Shown piece by piece: positions 59,401-64,000 of a stretch of DNA of 64,000 nt (within the stretch, counting starts at the first letter, position 1; each line of letters starts with the position of its first letter). Position numbers and translations under genes: made by a program. The stretch comes from Corbicula japonica (Eukaryota > Mollusca > Bivalvia > Venerida > Cyrenidae). Location: assembly GCA_038501625.1 (NCBI GenBank), contig JAZAYU010000196.1, positions 806,001 through 870,000 on the forward strand, in the 5' to 3' direction. Under the pieces are notes generated by a model. The model did not search any database. It had not been told where the DNA came from and saw nothing but the letters and a program-made list of their open reading frames with translations.

Positions 59401-62400
59401 TTCTAATATTAACAAACACTTACTTACTAAAGTAGTCTTGTTGAATTAGCTCATACCCATCTATAAACTCGACAATGTTGCATGCAGATGCACACAAGCA
59501 TATACGTAAAAGCTAATAGCATTGTACAAAAAGATGGGTACTCAATGATTCTACTGACCAGGGCCCTAGAGTTAAATCAGCAAGAACTCTGTGACAGGGA
59601 CAAAATAAACAAATCGAGCCTGGGTTCTTTTACAAAAGTTCCCTTGTAAACCTTCATAAACTCTTAAACCACTTCTTCCCTCTGGCAAAGAAAGAGATAA
59701 GCGTTAAAATTAAAAGTAGTTGGCTTGAACACCAAACTGCAGCACGCTGTAGAATATCAACTTCAGAGTGCTATTGAATGTCATGCTAGTAACCTTTCAT
59801 TTTGATAGTATGAATGGAAATAACGCATGATGTGGAGAAATTATCCTTTCATTTTCTTTTATTTAGTTTATAAACCCAACCTCCATAAATAACGACTGAG
59901 AAATATAACAAATACCTTTTTGCAATAGTGAAATTTAACTATATATAATCTGGGTATATGAGAAAAAAGCCAAATGTTTTCCTAAATTTTCGGTACCGAT
60001 AACCTTGTTTTAAAAGTTCTTTTCTGTTATGCAAAGATAACTTTCATTGAAATCTTTAACATTGTTTCAAGCCAGAAACACCATTTGATGTTGCATGCGA
60101 AACATCACCATCCTGAAAGGGAAAATTTACAATATTGAAATCAAAATAATATCTGTTATGATATGTCTTAGAAGTATCGGAACCATTATTAATGCAATAC
60201 TTTAGATCAAGAATGTTTGCTTGCTTTCTGAGTTGGTTGCTTTGAGTTCATCGGGATTTATTTTCTTGACCGATGATGGAAAGTAGTTGTTACCGATGAT
60301 GGAAAGTAGTTGTTATAGATGTATTTAGTTTCTTTTTTACGAGCCCTTTAAATAGATGAAAAGGGAACTTTGAAGACTCTCGACCACGACAAATATGAAA
60401 ATATTGCAGGCTCGGTTTGATTGAGCCTATTCATGGGCAGTAATGGAAATGCTTATTACTGCCCACGCCGCCTAGCCCCGGGTTGAGCGCAACTCAATAT
60501 TTACACCAATTATAATCTGGAAAGTGTTTGTACTGTCCATTTCCAGCAATACAAATATGCGTCATGCATCAATCAACAGAGAATTGACGCGTTTAATCCT
60601 GGGCACTATTTTTTTACATCTTTGTAAACTTCAAAAAGTGTTTTACATATGACATCTTCATATAGGGATAATTAAAGTCTATTTTCATATTTTGCATGAT
60701 CCAAACTTAAAATGCATGTCTCATTTTATTTAAATGTCTTTTGAATGCTTTTATTTATCGTATTTAAACAGCAACAAACCCACCAACGAGTACTAATTCA
60801 GCAGGAGGCAATTCATCCACAACATCCTCAACATTTGATGCAGCAAGTGAATCAACTGAACTTCCAATTCCAACACCAGACCCAGCACTAGGGGAAACAA
60901 ATGCTACAACAACATCTACAGAAACTGAAACAACAGAAAATACAACAACGGCCTCACCATCACCAGAAAATTTAAACACTTCAACAACAGATTTATGTAT
61001 GTATTGTTTGTATGCAAATAATACTAGATTTAAGTTATAATAACGAATACTTTTTTATTGCTTGATAAGAGTCTGAACATGATGTTTTAATTGTACTTTT
61101 TTAAACCAGTCTCACTAAGGTCAGAACCCTCTAAATTTTAACCCATTATCCGCAACTTGTAACCATGTGATATATCTATTAACAAGTAACACAAGGGTTG
61201 TTCCAATTAAAACGTAGACAATCTGAATAAAATATTAACTACTGAACACATGTTTATGCACATGTCACAGTTGTTCAAGACATTATTTGATTTTTTTTGT
61301 ATGCGAAATTTAAAAGAAAAATTGATTTGTCACTCACCTTTCCAAGGCGGTAACTCCGAGTTTTCTCTTTTAATTGTTTGTGATATCTTGTTTGAATTTA
61401 ATTTTCTTAAAACACATGCTCTCGTTTCCTTTCTACTCTTCGCTGCGTAGAGAGGCTGTGTTTTCTGAGTGTGGCGATTCCTGTGCCTAAGGTTATAAAA
61501 CTGAGCATGGAAACCAGTCTCAAATCTCAAGCATCAGATTGGCTGAAATGGCGACCTGTCGCCATTTCAGCCAATCAGATGCTTGAGATTTGAGACTGGT
61601 TTTCAAACTCAGTTTTATAACCTTCAACCCAGATGTCCATTTTACACTAAAAATTCAAGATTGAAGAAAACAATACGGTTCTATGCGGATAAATTAAAAT
61701 TATATGGTCGGTGAATTTAGAACATTAATTTTGTTAAATCTACTAATTAACTAAACCGCACATTCTGAAGCCATTTTGAATATTTTTTCAGCTAAAGTGT
61801 ACTACTGCCCAATTAGTACCCAGGAAAAACCGATTACTCTATGTTTGATCTCCATAAGGACGGGATCAGAGTTGAAAACAGAACGTCAATTCTATTCGCA
61901 ACCAAAGGTAAGCCGCATGAGCTTGAGCAGGGTCAAAATTCACACTTACAAAAAATGGTCTTTAAACGTTTGAGCAAATGCCAGCCTTTTGATATTGGAG
62001 GTTAAATGTACATAAAAATGCTTCTTATCTTATCAAAATCGGCCCAGAAATTACTCCGAAATGAGCATAAAACTACCTGAACAAAGTGATTTTTGAATGC
62101 ACTAGTGGAAATACCCACTTAGCAAGCAATATTTTTAAACCTTAATTTATATTTCTTACAATGTGAAAAGTCTGTCTTCTGGTAGTACACGTGAGATGAT
62201 TAGGTAAACAAAAGATGAAATTACAACAAAGGTTATTAAATAAAACAACAACAAATCTTAAGAAGGTGACCCCAACCATGCTGCATTACTTGGATAGGGT
62301 AGCGGTATTCCAGTGGTAGAGCGCTCGCCTATGGATCGAAGGACCCGGGTGCGAGCCCCAGTGTGACCACTTATATCCTTAAACAAGAAATAAAGCCTTC

Positions 62401-63551
62401 ATTGCTTGTATCCATCCAGGTGTATAAATGGGAACCAGTGTGGAATATAAGCCAATGTTACTCGGCTGCCTTCGGCGCCGATTGTTAACGGGCGACTTAT
62501 ATACCCAGTGACCTGGCTAAAAGTGTGAAGTCGGGTAATGTGTTCTAGGATAGATACCATACAATAAACCCATACCTTTACCTTTTTACCTTTATGGTTT
62601 TTTCTGTTATAGTGATACAGAGAAGGTTCTATTGAAGATTGGTTAAAATATTTAAAAGATAATATTTCTCATTAATAATATGAAATAATAAACTATTTTT
62701 AATTTTACAAAGCATGACTACTTTTATTGCATAATTTCCTTTTTTTTTTTTCCTTTTTTAGATATACATGTATTCAGATAATTATTGTTTAAGATAAATA
62801 ATGCACAAAACATATGCTATTAAATAAATGACATTATATATCATTGCCATATAAGAAAATAGTTTACATTATTAATGCAATACTTAATAAAGAAAATCCC
62901 CCGTCTAACTTTTATCAACCTTCATATCGCTTAGTAATATCCAGGTGACTCAAGTTGATTCTAAATAATATTTTGCACCAATTCTGAACAGTTAATTTCA
63001 ATCTTTGGAATATGATATAAAACATTTGGCCTGTATAAAACAATAACTGAACTCTAAAAACGCAAAATTGAATGTTGAAATTCTCAATATTTTGCTATTT
63101 GTGCAGTGTGGCGGTCGTAAAAAGTCTCCCCGTACAAATAGTTAGTGCTATTATCGGTAAAATAATCAGTTACCGATGATATGTATATCGGGGCTATCCG
63201 ATCAACCTTTTTGGGGGTTGTCTCGACCAGCTGTGTCGGTTGCCTTGTCGGAATGGCATGGTTAGGCGCTGTCGTTTCAAACATTTGAATATTACTGGAT
63301 ATGTTTTAAAAATCCAACCAATACCTAGTCCTCAATTTCAAACGAGAAATAATACATTAATATTCAGAAAACACTAAACTCATTATCTTGAACTTTTGAA
63401 TATTACAGGAAAAAATGATGCCCATATTCTGTTGCAAAATGACAGAAACAATTACACCAATAATGTCATCGAGATAGTTCTTGGATGGTGGAGTAATACC
63501 AAATCTGTCATCCGAAATAAACCCCAAGGAACAGACCTAACGGAATATATG
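53126..63551 (+). CDS. Gene B: PAN-EGF-CCP-Thr-rich-Methyltransf_FA-like protein (partial model)
   Basis: Supported plus-strand exons are 53126-53428 (signal peptide + PAN), 56815-56884 (EGF-like), 57480-57812 (CCP + Thr-rich), 60772-60996 (Thr-rich), 61792-61907 and 63409-63551 (Methyltransf_FA-like), with an optional Thr-rich exon at 58829-59088. Phases agree up to 61907 (0,1,1,1,0). The exon at 63409 needs phase 1 upstream, so one small exon between 61908 and 63408 is missing from my model. The product is a secreted or stalked protein with lectin-like extracellular modules. It is a paralogue of gene A and transcribed in the opposite direction. The 3' end was not found inside the window. 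Confidence 0.7.
53487..53960. repeat. Dispersed ~500-bp repeat, copy 2
   Basis: Homologous to 44887-45400 along its length (CACCAATAAACAGTACAA; AATACCATTCCATGTT; AATAGAATTTTGACAAGG). Confidence 0.78.
54010..54295 (-). mobile_element. tRNA-derived SINE dimer, minus strand
   Basis: Inverted copy: GGGAGCGAACCCGCACCGTC and the GACTTTTAACGGCCGCCACA spacer are both present, in gene B intron 1. Confidence 0.8.
54367..54425. mobile_element. Palindromic MITE, half copy
   Basis: A single arm (GTCTCAAATCTCAAGCATCT) of the family seen at 1256, 55063 and 61489. Confidence 0.7.
55063..55206. mobile_element. Palindromic MITE, copy 3
   Basis: A full hairpin bordered by GCCCAAGATCATAAAACT and its inverse. 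It lies in gene B intron 1. Confidence 0.88.
55559..55897 (-). CDS. 112-codon ORF in gene B intron 1, unknown
   Basis: Open minus-strand frame from ATG 55897 to the stop at 55559. Lys/Arg/Thr-rich, non-repetitive (for example YRKYEDRVETTKLIRYMVAY). No signal peptide or known motif. It lies 350 bp from a palindromic MITE and could belong to an unrecognised mobile element, or be chance. Confidence 0.25.
   Translation of the reverse strand: MVTLAKKDSTERSAVFIKRTTYINCLYRKYEDRVETTKLIRYMVAYFVALMNDATELSKFNTGHIRHKSAREKTTNKITDIRSTFDCFAIHSHVTQLNINAHLFAPPKVDPQ
56815..56884 (+). CDS. Gene B exon 2: small EGF-like module
   Basis: The 70-nt exon follows TTTTTCCAG and ends GAAG|GTAGGT. It encodes NKCNCTHIGHVCNPTSGQC, five Cys in MEGF-like spacing, with phases 0 to 1. 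The upstream intron is 3.4 kb and full of repeats. Confidence 0.78.
57480..57826 (+). CDS. Gene B exon 3: CCP domain + Thr-rich stalk
   Basis: The exon follows ATCATTAG in phase 1. The CCP module has its Cys in ECGELYLTNGK, GVSCNHGYIE, QVMCNSSGEW and PTCE. A Thr/Ser/Ala-rich run with several N-x-T sites follows (for example NVTTTNTTTTSKSPENS). By alignment to the exon at 60772, the donor is CTAT|GTTCGT at 57812 (phase 1). If it is not used, the frame stops at TAG 57824-57826, giving a short soluble form. Confidence 0.75.
58035..58430. repeat. Dispersed ~390-bp repeat, copy 2
   Basis: Sister of 18250-18640, in gene B's intron. A short end fragment also occurs at about 618-645. Confidence 0.75.
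58829..59088 (+). CDS. Gene B Thr/Ser-rich exon, middle copy (donor lost)
   Basis: The exon follows TTACATAG, phase 1, and encodes a mucin-like run (LPTTTTEAEVNSSTSSTT and similar). It is a diverged copy of 60772-60996, and intron sequence after both is also related. Where the sister exon has a GTATGT donor, this one has GG, so it either ends the protein at TGA 59086-59088 or is skipped. Confidence 0.6.
59200..59600 (+). repeat. 350-bp dispersed repeat, full copy in gene B
   Basis: Same order of segments as 51235-51600, in the intron after the middle Thr-rich exon. Confidence 0.75.
60356..60515. repeat. Dispersed repeat head, copy 3
   Basis: Only the first 160 bp of the family is present (GGCAGTAATGGAAATGC, CCACGCCGCCTAGCCCCG), in a gene B intron. 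Confidence 0.78.
60772..60996 (+). CDS. Gene B Thr/Ser-rich exon, third copy
   Basis: The 225-nt symmetric exon (phase 1-1) lies between TTAAACAG and TTAT|GTATGT. It encodes a Thr/Ser/Pro/Glu-rich stalk (for example NATTTSTETETTENTTT) with several N-x-S/T sites. It is likely O-glycosylated and can be skipped without changing frame. Confidence 0.7.
61489..61624. mobile_element. Palindromic MITE, copy 4
   Basis: A full hairpin between AAGGTTATAAAACTGAG and its inverse. It lies in a gene B intron, 168 bp before the exon at 61792, and would fold in the pre-mRNA. Confidence 0.88.
61792..61907 (+). CDS. Gene B exon before the FA-methyltransferase-like domain
   Basis: The exon lies between TTTTTTCAG and AAAG|GTAAGC, 38 codons, phase 1 to 0. 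It encodes KVYYCPISTQEKPITLCLIS and a basic/polar end. I do not recognise it by itself; its place suggests the start of the next domain. Confidence 0.6.
62288..62592 (+). mobile_element. tRNA-derived SINE of a second family
   Basis: The head resembles a tRNA (CCAGTGGTAGAGCGCTCGCC A-box; GGACCCGGGTGCGAGCCCC B-box) but cannot form an acceptor stem. The body ends in repeated ACCTTT tails (CATACCTTTACCTTTTTACC). It lies in gene B's intron. Confidence 0.8.
63098..63275 (+). mobile_element. SINE fragment
   Basis: The spacer (GTGTGGCGGTCGTAAAAAGT) and a decayed tRNA-like head, ending about 130 bp before gene B's last recognised exon. Confidence 0.7.
63409..63551 (+). CDS. Gene B exon: Methyltransf_FA-like domain
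   Basis: The exon lies between ATATTACAG and ATATG|GTAGGC, 47 codons, phase 1 to 0. NDAHILLQND and IEIVLGWWSNTKSVIR match the core of the farnesoic acid O-methyltransferase-like domain (usual form DAHI-L and EIVIGGWGNTKSVIR). In molluscs this domain is common in secreted multi-domain proteins, and enzymatic activity should not be assumed. The rest of the domain was not found downstream within the window. Confidence 0.72.
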
Positions 63552-64000
63552 GTAGGCTTGTATTCGACAAATAAATATATGTATTGCCTACGATAGCAGG
63601 TAGACAAGTCGTCGATGTCAATGCCGGCGTCGTTCGGTAGTCCCAAAACTTTAACATGAAACTTTATGTTGCCTATAACTTCAAAGAAACGTCTTCTGTT
63701 CATTAAAAGTCGGAATATTTCATCTGCATGAACAAAAGCATACGTGTCAACAAAAATGACAATTCATGTTTTACTATTTTCTTTTATTTATGCTTCCTTT
63801 AAACGCAACATTTGACACTTTTACATGAAACATGAAATGTTGCCTATAACTTTGAAAGTATTTGTCATATTCATAGAGTACTAAGAGAAAACCATTTGCA
63901 TAAGCAACGCCATCGGTGGCAACAAAAAATGAGAACTCTTGTTTCAATATGTTTAGTTCTGACCATTTTAAATTCATGTCTAACATGAAACTTAATATCC

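Noticed and set aside
62288..62370. Possible functional tRNA gene
   Set aside because: A- and B-box-like words are present but no acceptor stem forms and a SINE body with an ACCTTT tail follows.

Overview
This is eukaryotic, AT-rich, repeat-dense DNA with split genes that use GT-AG introns. The gene families point to a bivalve mollusc: a short-chain collagen C4-like secreted protein, PAN/EGF/CCP/Thr-rich secreted or membrane proteins, a farnesoic-acid-methyltransferase-like domain, tRNA-derived SINEs and many small TIR elements. The species cannot be named from the sequence alone. Long uninterrupted reading frames are rare, so genes were rebuilt from short exons using splice sites, codon phase and domain logic.

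Four genes can be supported. (1) Minus strand, 15307 to 4405: signal peptide + PAN/Apple, EGF-like, CCP (sushi) and Thr-rich exons (gene A). (2) Minus strand, 37409 to 22246: a complete seven-exon gene of 265 codons for a cation-dependent mannose-6-phosphate-receptor-like protein with signal peptide, MRH lectin domain, one transmembrane helix and a short cytosolic tail. (3) Plus strand, 47847 to 49231: a two-exon collagen-C4-like secreted protein, broken by one in-frame TAA. (4) Plus strand, 53126 to at least 63551: a paralogue of gene A (gene B) with the same exon order and phases, then repeated Thr/Ser-rich exons and a Methyltransf_FA-type domain. Genes A and B face away from each other and enclose the other two.

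Most of the rest is mobile or repetitive. A 7.7-kb element with 111-bp TIRs sits in intron 4 of the receptor gene and holds decayed transposase and PIF1-helicase remnants. A 1.6-kb element with an 8-bp target duplication lies in intron 2 of the same gene. A 1.54-kb mariner element interrupts a satellite at 45.9-47.4 kb. There are also several palindromic MITE families, long fold-back repeats, tRNA-like SINEs, and tandem arrays with periods of 84, 92, 80 (2x40), 28, about 38 and 82 bp.

The most unusual structure is the 92-bp array at 14.3-15.05 kb. Its unit carries the end of gene A's first coding exon together with a consensus splice donor, giving eight donors in a row. No bacterial operon, rRNA gene, CRISPR array or complete virus was seen.
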